Below are positions 1-8,280 of a stretch of 64,000 bases of DNA, in pieces. The position numbers and the translations under genes were made by a program. Positions within the stretch are counted from its first letter, which is position 1, and every line of letters starts with the position of its first letter. The notes under the pieces are model-generated. The model saw nothing but the letters and a program-made list of their open reading frames with translations, had not been told where the DNA came from and did no database searches. The DNA comes from Hydrogenimonas sp. (GTDB taxonomy: Bacteria; Campylobacterota; Campylobacteria; Campylobacterales; Hydrogenimonadaceae): positions 744,001 through 808,000 of the forward strand of contig AP019005.1 of NCBI GenBank assembly GCA_003945285.1, written 5' to 3'.

Positions 1-807
1 GTACGTCATCTTTTCGAAGTGCGGAACCAGCCAGAGATCGTCGGTGCTGTAGCGGCTGAAGCCGCCGTCCACAAGGTCGCGGAGACCCCCTTTAGCCATG
101 TTTTTCAGCGTCGTTTCGACCATTCGCAGAGGTTCGGGTTTTTTTGTAAGCAGGTGGATCTCCAGCAGCAGGTTCAAAGCGGATGTATGCGGAAATTTCG
201 GCGCTTTGGAGAAGCCGCCGAACCTGCTGTCGAAAAGATCTTCACACTGCGCGACCGTTCTGTCGATAAGGGAGAGATCGAGCCTTGCGGCCTTTACCGG
301 ACCCTCTTTGGGTCTCAGAAAACGCTGGATCTCGTCGGCATTTTTTACGATCGTCTCCGGGGTTCGGCTCCATTTGGTGTGAATGACCTCTATCAGCTCC
401 ATGAAGCCCATAATGTTGTATTTTCGTACAGGCGGTATGTAGGTACCCGCAAAAAACGGTTTTTTGTCCGGGGTCATGAAGATGGAGAGGGGCCATCCAC
501 CCGGGCGCTGGTTCAAAAATGCGTGGACGGACTGGTAGTGTTTGTCGATATCGGGCCGCTCCTCCCGGTCCACTTTGATGGAGATGAAGTTTTCGTTCAA
601 AAATTTTGCTATCTCTTCGTTTTCGAATACCTCTCTCTCCATAACATGGCACCAGTGGCAGCTGCTGTAGCCGATGCTCAGAAATATGGGGAGGTTGAGT
701 CTCTGTGCCTCTTCGAAAGCTTCGTCACACCAGGGCCGCCAGTCGACAGGGTTCTGTGCATGCTGCTGAAGATAGGGGGACTCTTCGTTCGCCAGTCTGT
801 TGGACAT
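1..807 (-). CDS. DUF255 thioredoxin-domain protein (YyaL/SPATA20 family), 3' end cut off
   Basis: The first 269 residues are present and the rest lies left of the window. The N-terminus reads [20 protein letters not shown], the hallmark opening of the DUF255 family, followed by SCHWCHVM with a CxxC pair in a thioredoxin-like fold and the conserved VDREERPD stretch. Full family members are about 600-700 residues, with a C-terminal (alpha/alpha)6 barrel that is not visible here. Function is poorly known; a role in thiol redox or protein quality control is usually assumed. The ATG at 807 follows AAAAGG at a normal distance. It is transcribed divergently from the TetR operon. The family call is firm, the role is not. 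Confidence 0.9.
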   Translation of the reverse strand, partial: MSNRLANEESPYLQQHAQNPVDWRPWCDEAFEEAQRLNLPIFLSIGYSSCHWCHVMEREVFENEEIAKFLNENFISIKVDREERPDIDKHYQSVHAFLNQRPGGWPLSIFMTPDKKPFFAGTYIPPVRKYNIMGFMELIEVIHTKWSRTPETIVKNADEIQRFLRPKEGPVKAARLDLSLIDRTVAQCEDLFDSRFGGFSKAPKFPHTSALNLLLEIHLLTKKPEPLRMVETTLKNMAKGGLRDLVDGGFSRYSTDDLWLVPHFEKMTY

Positions 808-840
808 GATAGTACCTTTTTTGTATCGATAGTAGCAATT

Positions 841-922
841 TTACCATAGGGCACCTCTAAAAAGTTCCATCACGACCGGTCTGACCGTTGCCGTTAAGGT
901 AGTTGGCTCAAAGGAAAAAACC
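841..922. other. Intergenic stretch with a scrap of repeat B
   Basis: The bases near 848-860 (GGGCACCTCTAAA) match an internal segment of repeat family B in reverse orientation. The rest shows no gene. Confidence 0.4.
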
Positions 923-1087
923 GAGACGGGTCGGCAAAACCTGTACGCAGGTGCGATTTGCCCTTCGGGGCGCGGCAACGAGGCTAAAAACCGCAAATTC
1001 CTACGGAACCCTTCGGGCACGAGCGGTTTTCTTGACGCCCCGCTGCCGCTCAAATCACAATGCTGGCAGATTTCGCCGACCCGTCTC
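923..1087. repeat. Intergenic element A, copy 1 (165 bp, terminal inverted repeats)
   Basis: The element starts with GAGACGGGTCGGC and ends with its exact reverse complement, GCCGACCCGTCTC. The interior holds several short palindromes and no plausible gene. A second copy lies at 34788-34952. The interior resembles family B read in reverse (for example GATTTGCCCTTCGGGGCG against GATTTGCCCTGCGGGACG), so A and B look like diverged members of one superfamily. Confidence 0.75.
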
Positions 1088-1114
1088 TTCATCTACCTTG
1101 AGTTTTGAATCACC

Positions 1115-1291
1115 GTAACCGACCTTACGCAAAATTTGTCAGCCCCGGGGTTTGAGCGGAAAAATATCGTTCAAAAAACCGCGCTTGCCCGTTAGGGCGC
1201 CGAAGGCCTTTAGAGGTGCCCTATAGATATTTTGCAGCGTCCCGCAGGGCAAATCCCGCTCAGCGTGCAGATTTTGCGTAAGGTCGGTTAC
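1115..1291. repeat. Intergenic element B, copy 1 (177 bp, 21-bp terminal inverted repeats)
   Basis: Positions 1115-1135 and 1271-1291 are perfect 21-bp inverted repeats with the core ACCTTACGCAAAAT. Between them are conserved modules: TTGAGCGG, a run of A before CCGCGCTTGCCCG, GAGGTGCCCTATAGATATTTT, and GTCCCGCAGGGCAAATCCCG. There is no coding potential. Other copies, intact or truncated, are at about 6843, 11665, 24024, 34966, 47177 and 55592. Confidence 0.85.
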
Positions 1292-1304
1292 CGTAATTAG
1301 CACC

Positions 1305-1333
1305 TTGACAAGAGACGGAGTCTGTCGTAGAAT
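1305..1333 (+). promoter_or_regulatory. Sigma-70 promoter of the TetR operon
   Basis: TTGACA at 1305-1310 and TAGAAT at 1328-1333 are 17 bp apart, a near-consensus housekeeping promoter. Transcription should begin around 1340, inside the palindrome at 1336-1351. Confidence 0.8.
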
Positions 1334-1335
1334 GT

Positions 1336-1351
1336 TAGAGTAATTACTCTA
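1336..1351. promoter_or_regulatory. Palindromic operator of the TetR regulator
   Basis: TAGAGTAATTACTCTA is a perfect 16-bp palindrome placed just after the -10 box and about 20 bp before the regulator's start codon. The position fits autorepression by the TetR-family dimer encoded next; that assignment is inferred. Confidence 0.75.
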
Positions 1352-1372
1352 GAATACCTCAAAAGGTTGCTT

Positions 1373-1996
1373 ATGGGTTCGGAAGGTACAAGGAGAAAGA
1401 TACTCGATGCGGCACTTCATCTTTTCAACGAAGCGGATACGCAGAGGGCATCTACAAACCACATAGCCAGGGCCGCAGGGGTGAGTCCCGGAAACCTCTA
1501 CTACCACTTCAGGAACAGAGAAGAGATAATCAGAGCGCTCTATGCGATGATGACGGAGAAGATCGGCTTCGCCCAAAAACCTCTGCCAGACACGATGTGC
1601 CAACTCAAGCTCTACTGCTCTTTCGTCTCGGACGTCTGGTGGGAGTACCGCTTCTTCCGGCGCGAGCTCATCTTTCTAATGAAGAGAGACCCGGCACTGG
1701 AGCAGGCGGTGGTGAGGGACAACCGGCTGCAGCACTCCAAGTTTCTGGCACTTGTGGAGAAGCTCCGTGACGAAGGGTATATCCTGCTTCCCAACGACGA
1801 CACGATAGAGCTTCTTGCAGATACGGCGATGCTCTACAGCCAGTTTTGGACACCATACCTGATGAGCCTCGGCAACAGTGTGACCGCACCGGCCGTAAGG
1901 ATGGTCTCGGAAAGAATAATGGACCTGTTCGGCCCCTACCTGAGCGAGAAGGCGAAAAGGGAGCTGGCGGATTGCTACACGAAATCTACACAATAG
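1373..1996 (+). CDS. TetR/AcrR-family transcriptional regulator
   Basis: This is a 207-residue protein with an N-terminal TetR helix-turn-helix (about residues 10-55; ASTNHIARAAGVSPGNLYYH followed by FRNREEI), then a ligand-binding helical domain of normal length. ATG 1373 is chosen over the upstream TTG 1367 because AAAAGG lies 6 bp before it. A consensus promoter and a 16-bp palindrome directly upstream suggest autoregulation. The following genes, a CMD-family protein and a cytochrome c, run in the same direction with short gaps and are likely part of its regulon. The ligand is unknown; a redox or xenobiotic signal is only a guess. Confidence 0.9.
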   Translation: MGSEGTRRKILDAALHLFNEADTQRASTNHIARAAGVSPGNLYYHFRNREEIIRALYAMMTEKIGFAQKPLPDTMCQLKLYCSFVSDVWWEYRFFRRELIFLMKRDPALEQAVVRDNRLQHSKFLALVEKLRDEGYILLPNDDTIELLADTAMLYSQFWTPYLMSLGNSVTAPAVRMVSERIMDLFGPYLSEKAKRELADCYTKSTQ

Positions 1997-2024
1997 ATCG
2001 TTAACATTACACCAAGGAGTTGAA

Positions 2025-2561
2025 ATGGCCTATATAAAGCTGCCCGAATTCGAAGAGATGGACCCCGAAATTCAGGAGCGGGCGCGTCCGATTATGGAGA
2101 AGACCGGAAAACTGGGAGATATCTTCAAGCTGCTTGCGGTCAGAAAAGATATCTACTTCGCTACGGATGCGATGGTGCAGAGCTATCTGCTGGCGGAGAC
2201 CGAGCTCCCCTACAGGGTGAAGGAGTCCATAGCGCTGCTGGTGTCGAAGGAGAACGGCTGCAGCATGTGTGTGGATGTCCACAAGAGTATCGCCAAAATG
2301 CTCGGCATGAGCGAAGATGAGGTGGAGAGGGTGCTTCAGGGCATAGATGCCATGGAGGTCGATGAGAGGGAGAAGGAGCTGTTGAGGTTCTCTCTGCGGG
2401 CAAGCAGAAAAGATAACTACAAGATGGGAAGAGAGGATATAGATGCGCTGAAAGAGCTCGGGTACAGCGACTCGCAGATTGTGGAAGCGGTAGCTATAAC
2501 CGGGTACTTCAACTATATCAACACTCTTTCAAACGTATTCGGCCTGGGCCGGGAGGATTAG
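2025..2561 (+). CDS. Carboxymuconolactone decarboxylase (AhpD-like) family protein
   Basis: This 178-residue protein has the CMD/AhpD signature ENGCSMCVDVHKS, that is CxxC followed by a histidine. In AhpD-type members this forms a thiol redox centre acting on peroxides or alkylhydroperoxide reductase partners. The fold is all-helical. It begins 28 bp after the TetR gene with AAGGAG upstream of the ATG and is followed 4 bp later by a cytochrome c gene, so the three are probably one operon. The TetR neighbour suggests induced expression. The exact substrate cannot be told. Confidence 0.85.
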   Translation: MAYIKLPEFEEMDPEIQERARPIMEKTGKLGDIFKLLAVRKDIYFATDAMVQSYLLAETELPYRVKESIALLVSKENGCSMCVDVHKSIAKMLGMSEDEVERVLQGIDAMEVDEREKELLRFSLRASRKDNYKMGREDIDALKELGYSDSQIVEAVAITGYFNYINTLSNVFGLGRED

Positions 2562-2565
2562 TATT

Positions 2566-2904
2566 ATGAAAAAGATTCTGATGTCGATTATAGTGTTGAC
2601 GGCGGGAGCAGTAGCGCTGGAGGCCTACTCCGCAAAAGGGATGGTCTCCTACAAGAAGCTCTGCAAGCAGTGCCACGGATCGGGTTTCAAAGGTGCCGCC
2701 ATGCTGACGAGCGATGAGTGGGAAGAGATGTTCGAAGATAGGGCTAAAAGGCTGAAAGAGGTTCATAAAGATGATCCTGATGCCGGGAAAGTAATGAAGT
2801 CGCCATATTTCAAGCGCCGCATGGAGGCTCTTGGAAGATTTCTGCGAAACAATGGCAGCGACATGGGTGTTGTCCGAAGCTGCGACGGTCTCAACTGCGG
2901 GTAG
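2566..2904 (+). CDS. Small periplasmic cytochrome c family protein
   Basis: This 112-residue protein has an N-terminal signal peptide (residues 1 to about 20) and one haem c-binding motif, CKQCH, at about residues 36-40. The C-terminal half is charged and holds a second cysteine pair (CDGLNC) at the very end. A single haem suggests electron transfer in the periplasm. It is the last gene of the TetR-led cluster. The methionines in the helices after the haem motif could supply the axial ligand, but I cannot decide which one. Confidence 0.75.
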   Translation: MKKILMSIIVLTAGAVALEAYSAKGMVSYKKLCKQCHGSGFKGAAMLTSDEWEEMFEDRAKRLKEVHKDDPDAGKVMKSPYFKRRMEALGRFLRNNGSDMGVVRSCDGLNCG

Positions 2905-3011
2905 TCTTCGGATATAGCTGATGTTACACCGTTTGCACAACATCAATGATATAATTTAATGGGTTTTTTGTGGTGTCCGAAAATAATGAAAATTTCATAA
3001 AAGGTAAAAGT

Positions 3012-4805
3012 GTGGGAAGAGTTTCGAAAACCGTTTTGATATTGCTTCTGAATATATCTCTGTTTGCCGGCCTGCTGAGTGTGGATGAGGCGTTCAAACC
3101 GTCCGCCGAGTTCAGGAACGGCAAAGTTCATCTCGAGATAGGGTTGGCAGAGCATATTCACCTGACAAAAAATCTTTTCAAATTCTCGGTAGAACCAGAG
3201 GGAAAAGTTGAGCTGGGTGAGTACAGGCTTCCGCCGGCGCAGAGGGATGATTTCGGAGATGAGGTCTATGCCGGCAGATTCGAAGCCGATTTTCCGGTAG
3301 AGGTTAAGGACCCGTCCCTCAAGAGCTTCACCTTTGTAGTGACATACCAGGGATGTTCGGATGCCGGTATATGCTATCCGCCCGTGACCAAAAGGTACGA
3401 CTTCGACCTGAAAAGCGCCGCGGCCACAACTGAACCCCCGTCTGCGGAGGTGTCGGAAAAGAGTCTTGCAGCACCGGCTTCACAGAGTGGAGGAGAGGGT
3501 ACGCTTTCCGAGGAGGAGAGTATAGCTTCGACACTCAAGTCCAAAAGCTTTTCGATTGTGCTTCTGACCTTTTTCGGTTTCGGACTGCTTTTAGCCCTCA
3601 CTCCGTGCGTCTTTCCGATGATACCGATTCTCTCCTCCATCATTGTCGCGCAGGGCGAAGGGATGAACGCCAGAAGAGGTTTCGTACTCTCCTTGGTCTA
3701 TGTACTTTCGATGGCACTTACATATACCGTAGCCGGTGTGCTTGCGGGCCTTTTCGGCGCCAATATACAGGCGGCTCTGCAGAATCCGTGGGTCATATCT
3801 CTCTTCGCGCTTCTTTTCGTGGCTTTGGCATTTTCGATGTTCGGTTTTTACGAACTTCAGCTGCCGGCATCTTTGCAGACCAGGATCAGCCGTACGAGTG
3901 ACGAAGCGGGAAAAAAGGGTGGATTGGCGGGAGTCGCGGTTATGGGATTTCTCTCTGCGCTCATCGTCGGACCTTGTGTCGCTCCGCCGCTTGCGGGTGC
4001 GCTGATCTATATAGGCCAGACCGGTGACGCTCTGCTTGGCGGGGCGGCGCTGTTCGTAATGAGCCTTGGTATGGGGCTGCCGCTGCTTCTCATAGGCACC
4101 GGCGCAGGAAAATTCATGCCGAAACCGGGCGGCTGGATGAGTGCCGTCAGCAGGGTTTTCGGCGTCGTCATGCTCGGTGTCGCGATATGGATGCTCTCAC
4201 GTATCGTTCCCGACTCCGTATCGATGGCCCTTTGGTCGGCTCTCTTCATAATCAGTGCAGTCTATATGGGTGCGCTCGAGCCCCTGGGAGAGAAGAGGGG
4301 CTGGAATGCTCTCTTCAAGGGGATCGGCATCATCTCCCTGGTTTACGGAGTTCTCCTCTTTTTCGGTACCTTTACCGGTGCATCCAACCCGCTCGATCCT
4401 CTCAGGGTATTCAAAGAGCGCACCGCATACGCAACACTCGCTGCCCCGGAGTCTCTGCGCTTCAGCAGGGCGGAGACGCTGGAGGATCTGCAGAAGATTT
4501 TGGAGTCTCAAAAGGGGCCTGTTATGGTGGATTTCAGGGCCGACTGGTGCGTAAGCTGCAAAGAGCTGGAGGAGAATACATTCAAAAACAGTGATGTGAT
4601 AGAGGCTCTGAAAGGGTACACTCTGCTTCAGGTGGATGTCACCGAAAACAGTGCCGAGCAGAAGAGAATCATGAAACATTTCGGAATATTCGGACCCCCG
4701 GCCATCCTCTTTTTCAGAGACGGCAAAGAGCTCAGGGCGAAGAGGATTTCGGGCTACAAGCCGCCTGAGGAGTTTTTGAAAATAGTAGAACTCTTACATA
4801 ACTGA
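3012..4805 (+). CDS. dsbD: Thiol:disulfide interchange protein DsbD
   Basis: DsbD carries electrons from cytoplasmic thioredoxin across the inner membrane to periplasmic disulfide reductases and cytochrome c maturation. All three modules are present: an N-terminal signal and alpha domain with CSDAGIC; a membrane core with paired cysteines in LTPCVFPMIPI and VGPCVAPPLAG; and a C-terminal thioredoxin domain with DWCVSCK. The frame is open from GTG 2970, but GTG 3012 follows AAAAGG and gives a proper signal peptide, so 597 residues are preferred. It probably forms an operon with the thioredoxin-fold gene 38 bp downstream. Confidence 0.92.
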   Translation: MGRVSKTVLILLLNISLFAGLLSVDEAFKPSAEFRNGKVHLEIGLAEHIHLTKNLFKFSVEPEGKVELGEYRLPPAQRDDFGDEVYAGRFEADFPVEVKDPSLKSFTFVVTYQGCSDAGICYPPVTKRYDFDLKSAAATTEPPSAEVSEKSLAAPASQSGGEGTLSEEESIASTLKSKSFSIVLLTFFGFGLLLALTPCVFPMIPILSSIIVAQGEGMNARRGFVLSLVYVLSMALTYTVAGVLAGLFGANIQAALQNPWVISLFALLFVALAFSMFGFYELQLPASLQTRISRTSDEAGKKGGLAGVAVMGFLSALIVGPCVAPPLAGALIYIGQTGDALLGGAALFVMSLGMGLPLLLIGTGAGKFMPKPGGWMSAVSRVFGVVMLGVAIWMLSRIVPDSVSMALWSALFIISAVYMGALEPLGEKRGWNALFKGIGIISLVYGVLLFFGTFTGASNPLDPLRVFKERTAYATLAAPESLRFSRAETLEDLQKILESQKGPVMVDFRADWCVSCKELEENTFKNSDVIEALKGYTLLQVDVTENSAEQKRIMKHFGIFGPPAILFFRDGKELRAKRISGYKPPEEFLKIVELLHN

Positions 4806-4843
4806 TTTTGCGTAGAGTCAGATTCCAATAGAAGGATGAGAGA

Positions 4844-5242
4844 GTGAAAAGAGTTATATTGACGCTGCTGCTGGTTGCGGGGGCACTATTCGCGGAGGTT
4901 GAGTGGGCGATGGACTACTCCGACGCCCTTGCGGAGTCGAAAGAGAGCAACAAGCCGGTTATGGTGATGATAAGCCAGGAGAGCTGCAACTACTGCTTCT
5001 TCATGAAGAGCCAGGTATTTACCAAGCCCAGGGTCGCCGAGTTCATAAACCGTAACTTCATTCCGGTCGAACTCGACCTGCAGTCAGATCCGATACCGCC
5101 CTATCTAAAGCCGTACGGAACCCCTACATTCTATATTGTCGCAGAGGGCGGCAAAAAGGTTTCCCGCCCCATTGTGGGTGCGGCGAAAGCGGACGCTTTC
5201 ATAGAGCGGACGCAAAAAGAGCTCGAAAAGTTCAGGCGTTAG
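4844..5242 (+). CDS. Periplasmic thioredoxin-fold protein (CxxC), DsbD partner
   Basis: This 132-residue protein starts at a GTG preceded by GAAGGA. It has a signal peptide (residues 1 to about 17) and a thioredoxin-like domain with the redox motif SCNYC near residue 45 and the usual cis-proline region (YGTPTF). It resembles the secreted DUF255-like/SoxW type of small thioredoxins. Lying directly behind dsbD, it is a natural recipient of electrons from the DsbD alpha domain. Its final target, cytochrome c maturation or disulfide repair, cannot be told from sequence. Confidence 0.8.
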   Translation: MKRVILTLLLVAGALFAEVEWAMDYSDALAESKESNKPVMVMISQESCNYCFFMKSQVFTKPRVAEFINRNFIPVELDLQSDPIPPYLKPYGTPTFYIVAEGGKKVSRPIVGAAKADAFIERTQKELEKFRR

Positions 5243-5251
5243 TCAGTTACA

Positions 5252-5276
5252 GACGTTACGCAAAAAGCGTAACGTC
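5252..5276. other. Perfect hairpin behind the dsbD operon
   Basis: GACGTTACGC and GCGTAACGTC form a 10-bp stem around an AAAAA loop, 10 bp after the stop codon. No T-run follows, so it is not a standard terminator. It may mark the left end of repeat C. Confidence 0.6.
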
Positions 5277-5372
5277 ATCTCGAAATTTGTGATTTCGAAG
5301 CTTTAGGGGGGTGCAGGGGACGGTCAGTCCCCGCCAAAGCTTGGGCTTGGCTCAAGCTTTGCATAACATCAA
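5267..5372. repeat. Intergenic element C, copy 1
   Basis: The segment runs from GCGTAACGTCATCTCGAAAT through a G-rich centre and GCTTGGCTCAAGCTTTGC to ATAACATC. The same order of motifs occurs at 11811-11910, where it abuts a copy of element B. It is non-coding. Confidence 0.6.
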
Positions 5373-5383
5373 TCTGTTACTTG

Positions 5384-5551
5384 AACCCGGATTTTGCAAT
5401 AGAGATCACAGAACTCTGCACAAACCATTGCACCGAGGGCACCTGCGGAGAAACAATCGATGCACCTTCGGGTGCACCTCATCTTTTCCACAAGCACCCA
5501 CAGCACAAGCGTTCGGCAGATTTCAAGAGATTCTATTGCAAAATCCGGGTT
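5384..5551. repeat. Intergenic element F (168 bp, 20-bp perfect terminal inverted repeats)
   Basis: AACCCGGATTTTGCAATAGA at 5384-5403 is repeated exactly, inverted, at 5532-5551. The interior holds a hairpin, GATGCACCTTCGGGTGCACC, and no gene. This is the only copy in the window. Size and build match elements A, B and E. Confidence 0.8.
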
Positions 5552-5595
5552 AAAACGAACATCGGATATAATTTCAGAAAACCCAAGGAAATCCG

Positions 5596-6780
5596 ATGAT
5601 CATAAAGAGTGCCAGAGTGGTTTTGCAAGATGGCATAAAAGAGCTCGATGTAAAGATAGAGAAGGGGAAAATAGTAGAACTTTCCGATTCACTCGAAGGT
5701 AAAAACGTCATAGATGCCGAAGGCAGATACCTCATGCCTGCAATGGTCGATATAGGTGTTGGTGTCATGGACGGCAAGCTTAGAGGAGGAACACTCGAAA
5801 AACTCTCGACGAAAGCCCGTATGAACGGTTTCGGTACCGTCGTGCTCTCCTCCCTCTGCGACCCCCGCATAGATAATGAGATAACTCTTGAGTTTGCAAG
5901 ATCTCAGGCAGAGCTCTGCAGAGAGACCAAAATTCTTTCACTCCTTTCCGGGGTGAAAGAGGAGGGCGGTTTGAGCGACTGCTCTATTCTTCTGAAAGAG
6001 GGTGCGGTAGGAATTGAGTTCGAGAGCCATATAGACGGAAATCTGATACGCCGTCTCATGGAGTACGCTTCGATGCACGGTGTAAAGCTATTCTGCCGGG
6101 CGAACGATCCGGCACTTCAGGGTGAAGGGGTCATGCACGAAGGGGAGATATCCTGCAGGCTTGGGCTTGCGGGAGTCCCTTCGGTAGCCGAGTCGTCGCA
6201 GATAGCCAGAATTGGAGAGCTCGCGGAGTTTTACGGTGTAGATGTGGTGGTTCTAGGCGCCTCTACGGAGAGAACACTGAAGATATGTGCCCAGAGCGGA
6301 CATCTCTCTGCACAGGTTCCGATCCACCACCTGATTCTGAGCGACAGAGCCTGTCTGGATTACGATACGGCGGGAAAGATATGGCCTCCGCTGCGGGATG
6401 AGGCTATGTGCGCGGCTATGAGGGATGCAGTTTTAAAAGATGATTCGGCGATGATCACCTCTTTGCACACACCCGTGAGTGAAACCGCGAAAGATGCTGT
6501 TTTCGCGGAGGCTGCCTACGGTATAGAGGGTCTTAATGTGTTCTTACCGCTTCTATATACGTTTCTTGTCGAAAAAGGGGGAATGGACCTGCCTTCGCTT
6601 GCCGCGAAAACGTCGCTGAATCCTGCCGCGGCAGTAGGGCTCGACGGAAAAAAGGGGGCGATACTGCCCGGATACGATGCCGATCTTCTGCTGTTTGACC
6701 CCGATTTCAGCTTTTGCTATAACGATCCGCAATCTCCATATGACGGTGTGGAGTTAAGAGGACGCGTTGTTCCGGTGTGA
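5596..6780 (+). CDS. Dihydroorotase-like protein without the metal-binding residues (PyrC' type)
   Basis: This is a 394-residue amidohydrolase-fold protein with the dihydroorotase layout (small beta domain, barrel, C-terminal NPAAAVGL...G.I..G.DADL..FDP signature). The catalytic features are eroded. The HxH that normally follows the first barrel strand (GFIDLHVH) is replaced by AMVDIGVGV, and the usual DHAPH segment near the end of the barrel reads SLHTPV, without the aspartate. The family includes inactive PyrC' subunits that scaffold aspartate transcarbamoylase; that role is inferred. No other pyrimidine gene is nearby. A TATAAT at 5567-5572 could serve as its -10 box. Confidence 0.85.
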   Translation: MIIKSARVVLQDGIKELDVKIEKGKIVELSDSLEGKNVIDAEGRYLMPAMVDIGVGVMDGKLRGGTLEKLSTKARMNGFGTVVLSSLCDPRIDNEITLEFARSQAELCRETKILSLLSGVKEEGGLSDCSILLKEGAVGIEFESHIDGNLIRRLMEYASMHGVKLFCRANDPALQGEGVMHEGEISCRLGLAGVPSVAESSQIARIGELAEFYGVDVVVLGASTERTLKICAQSGHLSAQVPIHHLILSDRACLDYDTAGKIWPPLRDEAMCAAMRDAVLKDDSAMITSLHTPVSETAKDAVFAEAAYGIEGLNVFLPLLYTFLVEKGGMDLPSLAAKTSLNPAAAVGLDGKKGAILPGYDADLLLFDPDFSFCYNDPQSPYDGVELRGRVVPV

Positions 6781-6782
6781 TG

Positions 6783-6842
6783 CCAAAATCCCGAAATGGA
6801 ATAGTTTGAAGTCGTCACAGGCTCTTCTACTCTTTAATTTTT
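6783..6842. repeat. Scrap of element E
   Basis: CCAAAATCCCGAAAT at 6783-6797 matches the left end of element E (55425-55587). The rest has decayed or is missing. Confidence 0.4.
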
Positions 6843-6979
6843 CTTACGCAAAATCAGCACACCGGGCCGGATTTGCGCTGCTGTACGCTGCAAAATATCC
6901 ATAGGGCACCTCTAAAGGCCTATTTTAAACGATTTTTTCAGCTTAAACCGAGGGCTCATAAATTTTACGTAAGGCCGGA
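6843..6979. repeat. Intergenic element B, copy 2 (shortened)
   Basis: The copy starts with CTTACGCAAAAT and ends with ATTTTACGTAAGGCCGG. It contains the conserved ATAGGGCACCTCTAAAGGCC and is about 40 bp shorter than copy 1 in the middle. Confidence 0.75.
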
Positions 6980-7197
6980 TCTTAACTTCGGGACCAGAGT
7001 TGTTATCTACTTTACCACTTGTTAAACTTCCCGGTATGCCGTTACCGGCGCGGAGTGCTACCCGTCCATTACAGGGTGTGAGATGGATCGAATAGTGGAG
7101 ATATGACAAAGTTTTATATCAATTTCCCGTGCGAAATGGTTCTATCCAAAAAGTGTTGCTTCACACTCTTTCATTTTACCTGAACCTTAAACAAACC
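6980..7197. other. Intergenic, nothing recognised
   Basis: This is AT-richer spacer before the promoter of the radical SAM gene. I see no gene, RNA or clear repeat in it. Confidence 0.5.
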
Positions 7198-7226
7198 TTG
7201 ACAAAATTACCGAAAAGAGTTAAAAT
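7198..7226 (+). promoter_or_regulatory. Sigma-70 promoter of the AmmeMemoRadiSam genes
   Basis: TTGACA at 7198-7203 and TAAAAT at 7221-7226 are 17 bp apart. Transcription would start near 7233, leaving a leader of about 45 nt. Confidence 0.7.
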
Positions 7227-7277
7227 CTCTATAAATTGAGGCAATATATATCAAGTTATCTCATAAAAGGGGACTAA

Positions 7278-8270
7278 ATGAAATATTATAGAAGCGAAGA
7301 GGAGAAGCAGCGGATAGTCTGTCAGCTTTGCCGCCACTACTGCAAGATGAAGGAGGGGCAGGTCGGCATCTGCGGGGTAAACAAAAATGTAGACGGAGAG
7401 CTGAAAACACTGGTTTACGGCCATCCGAGCGCGCTAAACGTGGACCCTATAGAGAAGAAGCCTATCTACCACATGCTTCCCGGCTCCGCCGCCCTCTCTT
7501 TCGGTACGGTAGGGTGTAACTTCAAGTGTCCGTTTTGTCAGAACTGGCAGATATCGCAGGAGACGAAGGTAAACGAAGAGGTCTACATATCTCCGCGGAA
7601 GATGGTGGATCTGGCTGAAGAGAGCGGCGCAGCGTCGATTGCATATACATACAACGAACCTACCATCTTCTACCCTTACGCCAAAGATATAGGAGTGATA
7701 GCGAAAGAGAGGGGGTTGAAGAATATCTTCGTATCGAACGGCTTCGAGAGTCCGGAGATCATAAAAGATATGACCTCATGGCTCGATGCCGCAAATATAG
7801 ACCTAAAGAGCTGGGACGAAGGGTACTACAAGAAGGTACTCAAGGGAGGATTGGAGGCTGTAAAAGATACTCTCAGAATGATGGTTTCGGAGGGTATCTG
7901 GGTGGAGGTTACCACTCTTCTGATAGAGGGAGAGAACGACAGCGACAAAGATCTGAAAGAGATGGCGGAGTTCATCGCCGGCGATCTGGGACGGCACGTA
8001 CCCTGGCATCTGAGCGCGTTTCATCCAGACTATAAGATGAGAGATCACGAATGGACAGGAGTAGATACCCTGATGCGCGCCAAAAAGATAGGTGAAGAGG
8101 CCGGACTATACTATGTATATCTGGGCAACGTCCCGGTACACGGTGACACACACTGCCCGGAGTGTCATGAACTGCTGATAGACAGAACAGGTTACAATGT
8201 TACTGTAAACAAGTTGGTAGACGGACACTGCCCCAAGTGTAACCGGGAGATTGAGGGGGTTTGGGAGTGA
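7278..8270 (+). CDS. amrS: AmmeMemoRadiSam system radical SAM enzyme
   Basis: This 330-residue radical SAM protein carries the 4Fe-4S motif CNFKCPFC at about residues 81-88 in GTVGCNFKCPFCQNWQISQ, preceded by cysteine pairs near the N-terminus (CQLCRHYC) and followed by a C-terminal CxxC...CxxC cluster (CPECHE, CPKCNR) that may bind zinc. It is homologous to pyruvate formate-lyase activases, but the family is defined by co-occurrence with Memo and AMMECR1 domains, and its substrate is not established to my knowledge. The Memo gene follows 96 bp downstream. No AMMECR1 gene lies in the window. Confidence 0.9.
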   Translation: MKYYRSEEEKQRIVCQLCRHYCKMKEGQVGICGVNKNVDGELKTLVYGHPSALNVDPIEKKPIYHMLPGSAALSFGTVGCNFKCPFCQNWQISQETKVNEEVYISPRKMVDLAEESGAASIAYTYNEPTIFYPYAKDIGVIAKERGLKNIFVSNGFESPEIIKDMTSWLDAANIDLKSWDEGYYKKVLKGGLEAVKDTLRMMVSEGIWVEVTTLLIEGENDSDKDLKEMAEFIAGDLGRHVPWHLSAFHPDYKMRDHEWTGVDTLMRAKKIGEEAGLYYVYLGNVPVHGDTHCPECHELLIDRTGYNVTVNKLVDGHCPKCNREIEGVWE

Positions 8271-8280
8271 TCTTTTTTAT

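Noticed and set aside
19-849. Long plus-strand open frame at the window start
   Set aside because: It lies opposite the DUF255 gene, whose translation has clear family motifs; the plus-strand product has none.
903-1118. Small ORFs inside repeat elements A and B
   Set aside because: Frames are not kept between copies of the same element.
923-1291. CRISPR array or tandem direct repeats
   Set aside because: Units differ and have inverted ends; there are no regular spacers and no cas genes in the window.
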